DNA of 8,332 bases from Planctomycetaceae bacterium. GTDB taxonomy: Bacteria > Planctomycetota > Planctomycetia > Planctomycetales > Planctomycetaceae. This document shows, one piece after another, positions 1-8,063 of this stretch (position 1 is its first letter; every line of letters begins with the position of its first letter). The DNA lies in NCBI GenBank assembly GCA_003503535.1, contig DOCI01000153.1, forward strand, positions 43,365 through 51,696, given 5' to 3'. A program made the translations under genes and the position numbers. Under the pieces are notes generated by a model. It was not told the origin of the DNA and made no database searches. It saw only the letters and a list, made by a program, of their open reading frames with translations.

Positions 1-14
1 GCGTCAGCGAGGGG
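1..14 (-). repeat. Left copy of a 14-base inverted motif
   Basis: Read on the minus strand this is CCCCTCGCTGACGC. It matches positions 172-185 on the plus strand at 13 of 14 bases (CCCCTCGCTGATGC). It lies at the window edge, so the full repeat unit may extend to the left. The match is direct observation. That it belongs to a dispersed intergenic family is inference. Confidence 0.55.
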
Positions 15-171
15 ACGGCTTCCGATTAATAATTCGGTTCACTCTAAAACCAGTTGGCTACTGTTATTTCACGTGAAAAACTGAACTGTGAAGCATAAAA
101 CCAGGTTGTATATCCATTCGTTTAATTGGGTTGTCAAAGACCTATCCAGCAGATTATCAAATCCACACGGG

Positions 172-185
172 CCCCTCGCTGATGC
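172..185 (+). repeat. Right copy of a 14-base inverted motif
   Basis: CCCCTCGCTGATGC is the inverted partner of positions 1-14, with one mismatch and 157 bases between the arms. It is followed by GTCGGGTT, which may be part of the unit. The GC-rich motif stands out from its AT-rich surroundings. It could be one half of a REP-like pair or a long-range RNA stem. Confidence 0.55.
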
Positions 186-287
186 GTCGGGTTGTGATTT
201 ATTGGAATTTGCAAAACTTCAGTTATCAGTAAATCTCTGCAAAATAATATCTCTTCTTGAAAGATTGCACATTCTTACGGATTATTC

Positions 288-317
288 TCGACGGCGTGCG
301 GTCATTTAACTTATAAT
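288..317 (+). promoter_or_regulatory. Candidate sigma-70-type promoter for the operon
   Basis: A perfect TATAAT lies at 312-317. Eighteen bases upstream is TCGACG (288-293), which matches 4 of 6 positions of the TTGACA consensus. Transcription would start near 324, giving a leader of about 55 bases before the GTG at 380. A second, weaker pair is TTGAAA at 257-262 with GATTAT at 280-285. The assignment rests on consensus matching in an AT-rich region, so chance similarity is possible. Confidence 0.4.
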
Positions 318-371
318 TAAGTTCCTATACGACTCCTGAAGTTGATCCCACCTGATGGCCTTCCAGCAGAA

Positions 372-383
372 ATGAAAACGTGA
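372..383 (+). promoter_or_regulatory. Three-codon ATG mini-frame overlapping the GTG start
   Basis: ATG AAA ACG TGA reads Met-Lys-Thr-stop. Its TGA (381-383) overlaps the GTG start (380-382) of the following gene. It could let terminating ribosomes re-initiate at the GTG. Alternatively it could mark the original start, because MKT is a common signal-peptide beginning, separated from the main frame by a small indel. There is no Shine-Dalgarno sequence in front of either start. The pattern is observed and any role is speculative. Confidence 0.25.
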
Positions 384-3300
384 TCGTGTCATTGCATTTT
401 TTCAAGTTTGCCACAATTTCGACACTGACCTTCCTGGTCATGGTCTCCACTGAGAATCTTGCACAAGCAGCTGAAGAAACGAATACAGCTCAGAATTATG
501 AGTTTTTTGAGAAGCAGGTTCGTCCTCTCCTGGCTGAACATTGCTATTCGTGCCACAGCGCAAAGTCAGATAAACTTAAAGCTGGTTTGTATGTCGATCG
601 ACGTTCGTCCCTCCTGAAAGGAGGAGATTCAGGCCCCGCAATTATTCCTCATGATGTCGACGGCAGTTTATTCACTGAAGCGATTCGGTATGAATCCTAC
701 GAGATGCCTCCCAAAGGGAAATTGTCAGACGCGCAAATCGCAATCTTTGAAAAGTGGATCAGCCTGGGAGCCCCCTGGCCGACTGAGGAGAGTCCGGAAG
801 AGGAAACTGGACGCGAAGTTTTCGACTTGCAAAAACGCAAAGCGGAACACTGGGTCTGGCAGCCGATCAAACAACCTGAGATTCCCAATGTCCATGACTC
901 GAATTGGCCAAAGGATGAACTGGATAATTTTATTTTGCACAGGCTCGAAGAAGCTGGCTTATCTCCGGCTGCCGAAGCGGATCGAAATGGACTCGTCCGG
1001 CGCTTGTATTTTGATCTGATTGGCTTGCCTCCAACGCCAGATCAAGTGGAACATTTTGTTACTGATCAAAGTCCGGCAGCTGTCGAACATCTTGTCGATG
1101 AGTTGTTAGCCTCGCCCCACTTTGGTGAACGCTGGGGACGACACTGGCTCGATCTGGTTCGCTATGCCGAGTCTCGTGGGCATGAGTTCGATGAAGATGC
1201 TCGCAATGCTTATCAATATCGAGACTATGTGATCCGGGCATTGAATGCGGATATTCCTTACGATCAATTCATAAGAGAGCATATTGCAGGGGATTTGATT
1301 GAGTCTCCCCGTCTGCATCCCACCGAAGGGTTTAATGAATCGATCCTGGGGACTGGCTTCTGGTTTCTTGGAGAGTGGGTGCATTCGCCGGTCGATATCA
1401 GCAAAGATGAGTCGGATCGATTCGATAATATGATTGATGTGATGTCAAAAACTTTTCTGGGAGTGACTGTTTCCTGTGCTCGCTGTCATGATCACAAATT
1501 CGATGCCATTTCCACAGCTGACTATTATGCGTTGACCGGCTTTCTGCAAAGCAGTTGTTATCGGCAGGTACGATTTGAGTCGCTCGAACACAACGGTGAA
1601 GTCGCTATTCAACTTGAGGAGCTGAATACAAAGTACCAGCAACAACTCGCGACATTGCTGGATGATCCTTTACTAAATGACAAAACCGTTCAAGTCTCAT
1701 TGAAGACTGCTGTAAAGGATTTATCTTCAAAAAATCCTATCCTTGTCGACTATAGTCAAATTGCAGAGCAAGACTATTTGCAGGATGGCTATATGTTTGG
1801 TTCTCGCCCCCGAAAAGCCGGTGAGTACTTATTGACGGAAAACTCCGATCAACCAGGTTTAACATTAGCATTGCACAATGCGGCTGCCAGTGATTCCTTC
1901 TGGAATGGGCTTGAATCTGTCAGTGAATCTCCTACACAAATGCGGGACCGTCTCGCGAAAATCCCGCGGAGTGGTCGTACTCTCCGCACTCCCACATTTT
2001 CTGTTGAGGATGGAATTGTTTCCGTACGAGTCAACGGAAGTGGACATGTTGTGGCCTGTGTCGATTCTCATCGACTGGTTGCAGGCCCATTACATAATGA
2101 AACGATACAGGCGATTTCACCCAAGCAAAACTGGGTTCAAATGAACCTGAAACGATACATCGGTCATCGAATCCACCTGGAATTCACTCCTGCTGAAAAT
2201 GCTCAACTTGAAGTGATCTGCGTTTTGCAGGGAAATGATCCGGCGATCATTAAACGAATTAGTGATGAAGAAGACTTACAAGTTGCAGAGATTCAAAATC
2301 GAATTGAAGTATTGAACAAACGAATTGAAGAACCGGGAGCAGTCTCAGATCAGGTTGCAGAAATCTTACAGAAATGGTTTATAGAGAAACGAGAACTCAA
2401 AGAGAGTGTGCAGCAGAAATCTCATCTGGCAATGGCAATGATGGACGGAACGGGAGAAGATGGACCACTGCTGATTCGTGGAAGTTCCTCTAATCCAGGA
2501 CCACTGATTCCCAGGCGTTTTCTGACAGCAGTTTCCGGTGATGAGCCAATGCATCCTCAGCAAGGGAGTGGACGACTCGAACTTGCTCAGCAGATCAATG
2601 CGTCTACGAATCCTCTGACATCACGGGTGATCGTCAATCGCATCTGGCATCATTTGCTTGGTCGGGGAATAGTTCCCACAACTGATGATTTCGGTGTGCT
2701 TGGACAACGTCCGACGCATCCCGAGTTACTCGATTACCTGGCGATGCAGTTCCGAAATGATGGACAATCAATCAAGCAGATGATTCGGAAAATTGTTTTG
2801 TCTCGCACTTATCAGATGTCGAGTTTGGCACAGGCTGAAGCACTGGAGAAGGACCCAAAAAATCTTTTGTGGCATTACCGACCCCCGAAGCGTTTGGAAG
2901 GGGAAGTCATTCGTGATTCACTTCTTGCGATATCAGGCAGGCTGGATGAAACAATGTATGGTCAATCGATCCCGATTCACCTGACATCCTTCATGGACGG
3001 GCGAGGACGACCGGGAAAAAGTGGACCGCTCGCTGGAGACAATCGTCGTTCTCTCTATATTTCTGTCCGCCGGAACTTCATTTCTCCATTCATGCTCGCT
3101 TTTGACACTCCAGTTCCGTTCAGCACGATGGGCAGTCGAACCGTGTCGAACGTGCCTGCTCAGGCGTTGATTCTTTTGAATGATCCGCTCGTGGTCGAGT
3201 TAACGAAATCCTGGGCGGAACGGGTCTGTTCACTTTCTTCACCACACGATGAACAATCGATTCAACAAAGTCTCACCAGCTTCTATGAGTCCGCATTTGC

Positions 3301-3451
3301 TCGTTCACCAAGCATACAGGAACTCGAAATTGCGACTCAGTATTTGTATCAACAATCCGCAGAGAGAAATATCCCTGTCGATCATCCGGAACTGTGGGCG
3401 GATGTCGCACATGCCCTCGTGAATACGAAGGAATTTATTTTTATCCGATGA
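380..3451 (+). CDS. Secreted PSCyt1-DUF1549-DUF1553 (PSD1) cytochrome-like protein
   Basis: This 1023-residue multidomain protein is of a type found in many copies in planctomycete genomes. Residues 1-30 form a Sec signal peptide (hydrophobic core about 11-21, likely cleavage after AQA). This supports the GTG start at 380: an in-frame stop lies at 353-355, and the first in-frame ATG (440) would destroy the signal. A PSCyt1 domain (about 40-135) carries CYSCH at 55-59, with M109 in YEMPP as probable distal heme ligand. DUF1549/PSCyt2 (about 175-395) ends in the typical CARCHDHKFD, with a second CxxCH at 366-370. Residues 400-690 are a variable insert with a beta-rich part (about 535-620) and a helical, possibly coiled-coil part (about 625-680). 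DUF1553/PSD1 spans about 728-1023, including NRIWHHLLGRGIV and TVSNVPAQALILLNDP. Both heme sites should be matured outside the cytoplasm. The biochemical function is unknown. The paired DUF1501 gene directly follows. Confidence 0.93.
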   Translation: MIVSLHFFKFATISTLTFLVMVSTENLAQAAEETNTAQNYEFFEKQVRPLLAEHCYSCHSAKSDKLKAGLYVDRRSSLLKGGDSGPAIIPHDVDGSLFTEAIRYESYEMPPKGKLSDAQIAIFEKWISLGAPWPTEESPEEETGREVFDLQKRKAEHWVWQPIKQPEIPNVHDSNWPKDELDNFILHRLEEAGLSPAAEADRNGLVRRLYFDLIGLPPTPDQVEHFVTDQSPAAVEHLVDELLASPHFGERWGRHWLDLVRYAESRGHEFDEDARNAYQYRDYVIRALNADIPYDQFIREHIAGDLIESPRLHPTEGFNESILGTGFWFLGEWVHSPVDISKDESDRFDNMIDVMSKTFLGVTVSCARCHDHKFDAISTADYYALTGFLQSSCYRQVRFESLEHNGEVAIQLEELNTKYQQQLATLLDDPLLNDKTVQVSLKTAVKDLSSKNPILVDYSQIAEQDYLQDGYMFGSRPRKAGEYLLTENSDQPGLTLALHNAAASDSFWNGLESVSESPTQMRDRLAKIPRSGRTLRTPTFSVEDGIVSVRVNGSGHVVACVDSHRLVAGPLHNETIQAISPKQNWVQMNLKRYIGHRIHLEFTPAENAQLEVICVLQGNDPAIIKRISDEEDLQVAEIQNRIEVLNKRIEEPGAVSDQVAEILQKWFIEKRELKESVQQKSHLAMAMMDGTGEDGPLLIRGSSSNPGPLIPRRFLTAVSGDEPMHPQQGSGRLELAQQINASTNPLTSRVIVNRIWHHLLGRGIVPTTDDFGVLGQRPTHPELLDYLAMQFRNDGQSIKQMIRKIVLSRTYQMSSLAQAEALEKDPKNLLWHYRPPKRLEGEVIRDSLLAISGRLDETMYGQSIPIHLTSFMDGRGRPGKSGPLAGDNRRSLYISVRRNFISPFMLAFDTPVPFSTMGSRTVSNVPAQALILLNDPLVVELTKSWAERVCSLSSPHDEQSIQQSLTSFYESAFARSPSIQELEIATQYLYQQSAERNIPVDHPELWADVAHALVNTKEFIFIR

Positions 3452-4902
3452 ATCATTCATCCCCTTTTCCCTGCCAGAGAATTCAAACGATACCGTTCTC
3501 GCGTCGTGAAATGCTCACAAGATGCGCGGGTGGTTTTGGAGCAATCGCATTAGCAGCTCTTGCTCAGGATCCTGCTTATGGATTCACGAAGACTGCAAGT
3601 CAGGAAATCAACAAAGCCGGTCATGGTCCACACTTTCCACCTCGTGCGAAAAATGTGATCTTTCTCTACATGGATGGTGGTCCATCGCAAGTCGACACGT
3701 TCGATCCCAAGCCGATGCTCGATAAATACAATGGGCAGAACCCCGGCGATTTGTTCACTCTCGAACCAACTCAATTCAACAACACTGGCAAAGTGCTGGC
3801 CAGCCCCTGGAAATTCAAATCGCATGGGGAATCAGGAATACCTGTCAGTTCACTTTTCCCCCAAGTGGCTACCTGTGTCGATGAACTGGCCGTCATTCGT
3901 TCGATGGTTTCTGAGTTCCCAGAGCACACCTTTGCCAATTATTTCCTGCATACCGGCAGTGGTTTGCAGGGGCGTCCGAGCATGGGGGCGTGGGTGAATT
4001 ATGGATTGGGAAGTGAATGTCAAAACATTCCCGGGTTTGTGGCGATCAATGGAGGATTGATTCCTCCTGGTGGGTTAGATTGTTTTGGTAGTGGATTCCT
4101 GCCGGCCAGTTATCAGGGGTCTGTCTTCAAGCCATCTGGCAGTGCCGTGGCCAATAATCAGCGAACAGAGAAAACAGCAGAACTTCAAAAGCAGAAACTC
4201 AACTTAATCGACCAGCTTGATCAAATGGCGACACAGAAATTTGGCAAGCACGACAGTCTCGAATCGGCCATCAAAAATTATGAGATGGCCTACGAGATGC
4301 AAATGGCGGTCCCCGATTTGATGTCCCTGAACGAAGAGCCTGCACACATTCAGTCATTGTATGGAATGGATGCTGAATATGAACCAACAAAAATTTACGC
4401 TGCGGAATGCCTGATGGCCCGTCGTTTGATTGAACGTGGAGTAAGGTTTGTCGAACTGACTTGCCCGAATGTCAGACACGATCGCTGGGACCAGCATTCT
4501 AATTTGAAGAAAGGGCACGAAGATAATGCCCGGGCAGTCGATCAGCCAATTGCGGCTCTTTTGAAAGACTTGCGTCAACGAGGTTTGCTTGATGATACGC
4601 TGGTCGTCTGGGCGGGAGAATTTGGTCGAACACCCTTTGCACAAGGAAATGATGGTCGCGATCATAACCAGTATGGCTTTACCATCTGGATGGCAGGTGG
4701 AGGCGTGAAAGCAGGTACTGTATACGGGGCCACTGATGAATGGGGTTACAAAGCCATTGAAAATCGCACGGAGGTTCACGATCTGCATGCGACTATGCTA
4801 CATTTACTGGGCGTCGATCATACCCAGTCAACCTACCGATTTGGTGGCCGCGATATGCGATTGACGGATGTCAAAGGCCATCTGATTCACGACATCATTT
4901 GA
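3448..4902 (+). CDS. Tat-exported DUF1501 family protein
   Basis: This 484-residue protein belongs to DUF1501, which is related to the alkaline-phosphatase/sulfatase fold and is almost always paired with DUF1549/DUF1553 genes in planctomycetes. I chose the ATG at 3448 because it overlaps the previous stop as ATGA, a classic coupling arrangement. It also puts a twin-arginine motif SRREML at residues 18-23, before a hydrophobic stretch (27-39). A GTG at 3394 is also in frame but adds only residues shadowing the upstream gene. Visible family motifs are YMDGGPSQVDTFDPKP (74-89), EHTFANYFLHTG (159-170), WDQH (347-350), WAGEFGRTP (388-396), GRDHN (403-407) and VHDLHATMLHLLG (443-455). The Asp/His-rich motifs suggest metal binding. 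Whether it keeps hydrolase activity is unknown. Tat export implies it folds, perhaps with metal, before crossing the membrane. Confidence 0.93.
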   Translation: MNHSSPFPCQRIQTIPFSRREMLTRCAGGFGAIALAALAQDPAYGFTKTASQEINKAGHGPHFPPRAKNVIFLYMDGGPSQVDTFDPKPMLDKYNGQNPGDLFTLEPTQFNNTGKVLASPWKFKSHGESGIPVSSLFPQVATCVDELAVIRSMVSEFPEHTFANYFLHTGSGLQGRPSMGAWVNYGLGSECQNIPGFVAINGGLIPPGGLDCFGSGFLPASYQGSVFKPSGSAVANNQRTEKTAELQKQKLNLIDQLDQMATQKFGKHDSLESAIKNYEMAYEMQMAVPDLMSLNEEPAHIQSLYGMDAEYEPTKIYAAECLMARRLIERGVRFVELTCPNVRHDRWDQHSNLKKGHEDNARAVDQPIAALLKDLRQRGLLDDTLVVWAGEFGRTPFAQGNDGRDHNQYGFTIWMAGGGVKAGTVYGATDEWGYKAIENRTEVHDLHATMLHLLGVDHTQSTYRFGGRDMRLTDVKGHLIHDII

Positions 4903-4943
4903 AAGCGTTCACTCCCCCTATTCTAGCCTCAAAGTACTTCCTT

Positions 4944-7900
4944 ATGCCGTATCTCTCCGCGCGAAATTTAACCTTTATTCTTCCCGTTTGCCTCTGCCTC
5001 ACAGTTCTCCTGTCAGAGAACCATGCACAGGACAATCCTGTTGCGGGCAATAAGCGGGTTGAAGAAGTCTTCAAATCCTTCGGAGGCAAGGGGGTGATGT
5101 CGGATGGTTCTGATCCGACGCCGCCGCTGGAGTCCCTCAAATCATTTGATGTTAAAGAGGGTATGACAGTTGATTTGATCGCACATGAGCCTGAGGTTTC
5201 TCAGCCCTTGTTTCTGACCTGGGACTCTCGCGGTCGAATGTGGGTGTTGCAGTATCGACAGTATCAATACCCGGCTGGCTTGAAAGTGGTACGCTTTGAC
5301 CAGTATTTACGAGCAGTGTTCGATAAGATTCCAGAGCCTCCACCAAAAGGAGTCAAGGGGCTGGACAAGGTCACTGTTCATGAAGATACCGATGGCGATG
5401 GTATTTACGATACCTCAAAAGATGTCATTACCGGCTTGAATATCGCTTCTTCGGTTCAAGTAGGGAATGGTGGTATCTGGGTATTGAATCCTCCTTATTT
5501 GCTCTTTTATCCCGATGCAAATGGGGATGATATTCCCGATGGTGACCCTGAAGTCCACTTGAGTGGTTTCGGGATTCAGGATACGCATTCGATTTCCAAT
5601 AGTCTGTTATGGGGACCGGATGGCTGGCTCTATGCCGCCAATGGCAGCACGACTGCTGGGGTTGTCAGTTCTGCAGTTACTAAGGGCGTTGAATTCCAGG
5701 GTCAGTGTATCTGGCGATATCATCCTGTGACGAAAGTCTTCGAAATTTATGCCGAAGGGGGCGGAAATACGTTCAGTCTGGATATTGATTCCAAGGGGCG
5801 GGTTTTCTCTGGAACGAACGGCGGAAATACACGTGGTTATTATTATCCCCAAGGCAGTTATGCAGATAAGAACTGGGGTAAACATGGGCCTCTCACTAAT
5901 CCGTATGCGTTTGGGTATTTTACTCACATGGGATTTGAAGGGGATGGCAGGCGTTTTGCACAAGCCTTTCTTATCTATGAAGGCGGGTTGTTTCCCCAGG
6001 ATTACAACGGCGATATTATTGCACCGAATTCCCTGCATAATATCGTCTGGCACAGTGAACGAATTCCTCAGGGGTCGACTTACCGCACGGTAGATCACAC
6101 GAACCTGCTCGAAAGTTCGGATCGCTGGTTTCGGCCGGTTTACAATGGCGTCGGTCCAGATGGAAGTGTTTATATTGCTGACTGGTCCGACACTCGCCTC
6201 AGTCATGTCAGCCCTGTGGACGACTGGCATAAAGAGAGTGGTCGTATTTATCGTGTCCGACCGACAGATTCATCACCCAATTATCAACTCGGAGATTTAC
6301 ATCAGAAGACTGCCGAGGAGCTAATCACTTTATTCGAGCATTCGAACAAATGGGTACGTCGTCGTGCGATGCTGGAACTGGGCTGGCGTGGGGATCGTTC
6401 CGTAGTCGAGCAATTGATTGCAAAAGTAAATGAGAAGTCATCGCTGGAAAGTTTATGGGCGTTGAATCTGATGGGTGAGTTGGACTCCAAGCTTTGCCGG
6501 AATTGGTTGCAGCATCCGGATGAGCATATCCGTAGATGGGTGATACGGCTGATCGGGGATGGCACACTCAAAAATATTGATTCACAGGTTTACGAAGCGA
6601 TTGCCGCTGTTGCAGCAAATGAACCGCAGGTGCAGGTCCGCAGTCAACTGGCTTCCACGGCTAAGCGAATCGACGCTCAATATGCCCTTCCTGTTGTGAG
6701 TCAACTATTACAACATGAACAGGATCTAGCGGATCCACATATGCCTTTAATGTTATGGTGGGCCGTTGAAGCCCATGCGGAAGATTTTGCCGGGATTGAA
6801 AAGACGTTTTCCAATCCGGAAGTGTGGTCTCTGGAGTTGACTCAGACTGCAATTACAACACGGCTCATGCAAAGATACGCTGCGGCAGGAACGCCCGAAG
6901 ATTTGCAGCACTGTGCCCGTCTGGTAGAAATTGCACCGGATGACAAATCCCGTGAGCTTTTACTGATTGGTTTGAATAAAGCATTTCAGGGGCGAACAGT
7001 GCCACCACTTCCAGTATCTCTTGAAAAAGCTCTGGCAGATTATCTGGATTCACTTGGGAATGATGGCATTGTGCTGGCTTTACGTCAGGGAAAACCAGAA
7101 GCTGTTCCTCCCGCGATTAAGGCTTTGAAAGATACAAATAGCGACTTGGGCCTGCGGATGGAACTGGCTCGCGCCTTTGGAGAAGTGAAGGCTCCTGAAG
7201 TTGTGAGTACACTCGTCTCGCTGGCGACTGGACGCAGTACGAATGAACCGGCATTTCAACGGGTGGCGATACAATCGCTGGCCAATTATGACGATGCTGG
7301 AATTGCAAACAGTTTGATTGGTTCTTTTCAAAGTCGCATCTCGGCGGAGCATAATTTGAGAACGACGGCCTGTCGTACTCTGGCTTCCCGTAAAGATTGG
7401 GCCATGAAACTGGTCGACTATGTCAATTCCTGGCAGATGAAAGCTGAAGACGTTCCAGCTGATGTGATTCAGCAACTTCGGTCCTACGATGATCCCGAAC
7501 TTATCTCATCAGTTGAAAAGGCTTTTGGCAAACCAGTCGAAATTTCAAAAGCGGAAAAGGCAGAGGAGATTAATCGTCTGCTTTCAATGCTGGCAGAATC
7601 CGCAGGAGACTCAGCCAAAGGAGAAGTTCATTTCAAAAAGAAATGCGCGAACTGTCACAAGCTTTTCGGGCAGGGCGAAACGATCGGTCCGCCACTTGAT
7701 GGTTACGAACGAGGCAATCCAAAATTCTGGTTGCCAGCCATGGTCGAGCCTAGTCTGGAAATCCGGGAGGGTTATCAATCCTACATTGCGGTGACTTTGG
7801 ATGGCCGAGTGATCACGGGCATGGTTGCTGCCCAGGATCCTCAAACGGTCACCATCCGCACTGCTGATAATCGTAAAATCATTCTTGCCCGAGAGGATCT

Positions 7901-8018
7901 TGAAGTCTTCAAAGCGATGGAGAAATCGCTGATGCCCGAAGATGTGCTCAAAGATTTGTCGGATGAAGACATCCGGAATTTACTGGCGTATCTCTCACAG
8001 GGGGCGCGTCGAAAGTAG
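4944..8018 (+). CDS. PVC-type heme-binding CxxCH protein: TIGR02604 propeller, HEAT-like repeats, TIGR02603
   Basis: This 1024-residue secreted protein starts at the ATG at 4944, which gives a clean signal peptide (R7, hydrophobic 9-23, likely cleavage after NHA at 28). A TTG at 4899 overlapping the previous stop (TTGA) is an alternative that would add 15 residues. Residues about 65-440 are the TIGR02604 'membrane-bound dehydrogenase' propeller, resembling sorbosone/glucose dehydrogenases. Repeated blade motifs include WDSRGRMWVLQY (93-104), WGPDGWLYAANG (223-234), DIDSKGRVFSG (280-290) and VGPDGSVYIADW (403-414). It has two Asp-rich, calcium-type loops (148-156 and 191-201). Residues about 455-865 are helical HEAT-like repeats. 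Residues about 885-1020 form the TIGR02603 heme domain with CANCH at 901-905. A conserved tail around SLMP (995-998) and LLAYL (1013-1017) makes M997 a candidate distal ligand. Electrons could pass from substrate oxidised at the propeller to the heme. The substrate is unknown, and the operon position suggests it works with genes 1 and 2. Confidence 0.92.
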   Translation: MPYLSARNLTFILPVCLCLTVLLSENHAQDNPVAGNKRVEEVFKSFGGKGVMSDGSDPTPPLESLKSFDVKEGMTVDLIAHEPEVSQPLFLTWDSRGRMWVLQYRQYQYPAGLKVVRFDQYLRAVFDKIPEPPPKGVKGLDKVTVHEDTDGDGIYDTSKDVITGLNIASSVQVGNGGIWVLNPPYLLFYPDANGDDIPDGDPEVHLSGFGIQDTHSISNSLLWGPDGWLYAANGSTTAGVVSSAVTKGVEFQGQCIWRYHPVTKVFEIYAEGGGNTFSLDIDSKGRVFSGTNGGNTRGYYYPQGSYADKNWGKHGPLTNPYAFGYFTHMGFEGDGRRFAQAFLIYEGGLFPQDYNGDIIAPNSLHNIVWHSERIPQGSTYRTVDHTNLLESSDRWFRPVYNGVGPDGSVYIADWSDTRLSHVSPVDDWHKESGRIYRVRPTDSSPNYQLGDLHQKTAEELITLFEHSNKWVRRRAMLELGWRGDRSVVEQLIAKVNEKSSLESLWALNLMGELDSKLCRNWLQHPDEHIRRWVIRLIGDGTLKNIDSQVYEAIAAVAANEPQVQVRSQLASTAKRIDAQYALPVVSQLLQHEQDLADPHMPLMLWWAVEAHAEDFAGIEKTFSNPEVWSLELTQTAITTRLMQRYAAAGTPEDLQHCARLVEIAPDDKSRELLLIGLNKAFQGRTVPPLPVSLEKALADYLDSLGNDGIVLALRQGKPEAVPPAIKALKDTNSDLGLRMELARAFGEVKAPEVVSTLVSLATGRSTNEPAFQRVAIQSLANYDDAGIANSLIGSFQSRISAEHNLRTTACRTLASRKDWAMKLVDYVNSWQMKAEDVPADVIQQLRSYDDPELISSVEKAFGKPVEISKAEKAEEINRLLSMLAESAGDSAKGEVHFKKKCANCHKLFGQGETIGPPLDGYERGNPKFWLPAMVEPSLEIREGYQSYIAVTLDGRVITGMVAAQDPQTVTIRTADNRKIILAREDLEVFKAMEKSLMPEDVLKDLSDEDIRNLLAYLSQGARRK

Positions 8019-8024
8019 GATGCT

Positions 8025-8057
8025 AATAAAAAACCACTGCTGGTCATCCAGCAGTGG
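8025..8057 (-). terminator. Intrinsic terminator of the minus-strand gene
   Basis: A perfect 10-bp inverted repeat lies at 8034-8043 and 8048-8057 (CCACTGCTGG / CCAGCAGTGG) with a 4-base loop. Read on the minus strand the stem is followed at once by TTTTTTATT, the expected U-tract. It begins about 50 bases after the minus-strand stop codon at 8109. On the plus strand the stem is followed by CGGATGAATG with no T-run, so it should terminate gene 3 only poorly. Confidence 0.85.
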
Positions 8058-8063
8058 CGGATG

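Larger units (their letters stand above)
1..379. other. Non-coding upstream region
   Basis: No convincing gene lies in this stretch. Short open frames run in from the left edge on the plus strand and stop by 84, 76 or 29, but their translations look like random sequence. A GTG-started 73-codon frame at 88-309 has no family resemblance, and its stop sits just before a candidate -10 box. The region instead holds two inverted copies of a 14-base motif, an AT-rich stretch from about 230 to 325 with promoter-like elements, and the leader of the downstream operon. The tail of an upstream gene at 1-84 cannot be fully excluded. Confidence 0.6.

Noticed and set aside
88..309. GTG-started 73-codon plus-strand frame
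   Set aside because: It has no recognisable family, no ribosome binding site and a rare start codon. It spans one copy of the inverted 14-base motif and the -35 part of the candidate promoter.
3394..3447. Upstream GTG start for the DUF1501 gene
   Set aside because: It would add 18 residues entirely inside gene 1. The ATG at 3448 gives both an ATGA overlap and a normal Tat signal.
4354..4788. 144-codon frame antisense to the DUF1501 gene
   Set aside because: It overlaps the most conserved motifs of the sense gene and has no recognisable protein features.
4944..5033. Possible lipoprotein signal (LPVC at residues 13-16) in gene 3
   Set aside because: LPVC has Pro and Val where a lipobox needs small residues, and it lies within the hydrophobic core. 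Cleavage after NHA is more likely.
5759..5832. Direct repeat GGCGGAAATAC, two copies 60 bases apart
   Set aside because: Both copies encode GGNT in similar loops of the propeller (GGGNT and NGGNT). Similar codons for a similar motif explain it.
5607..6230. 207-codon frame antisense to the gene 3 propeller
   Set aside because: It lies fully inside a strongly supported coding region and its translation shows no domain. It is best explained as a codon-bias shadow.
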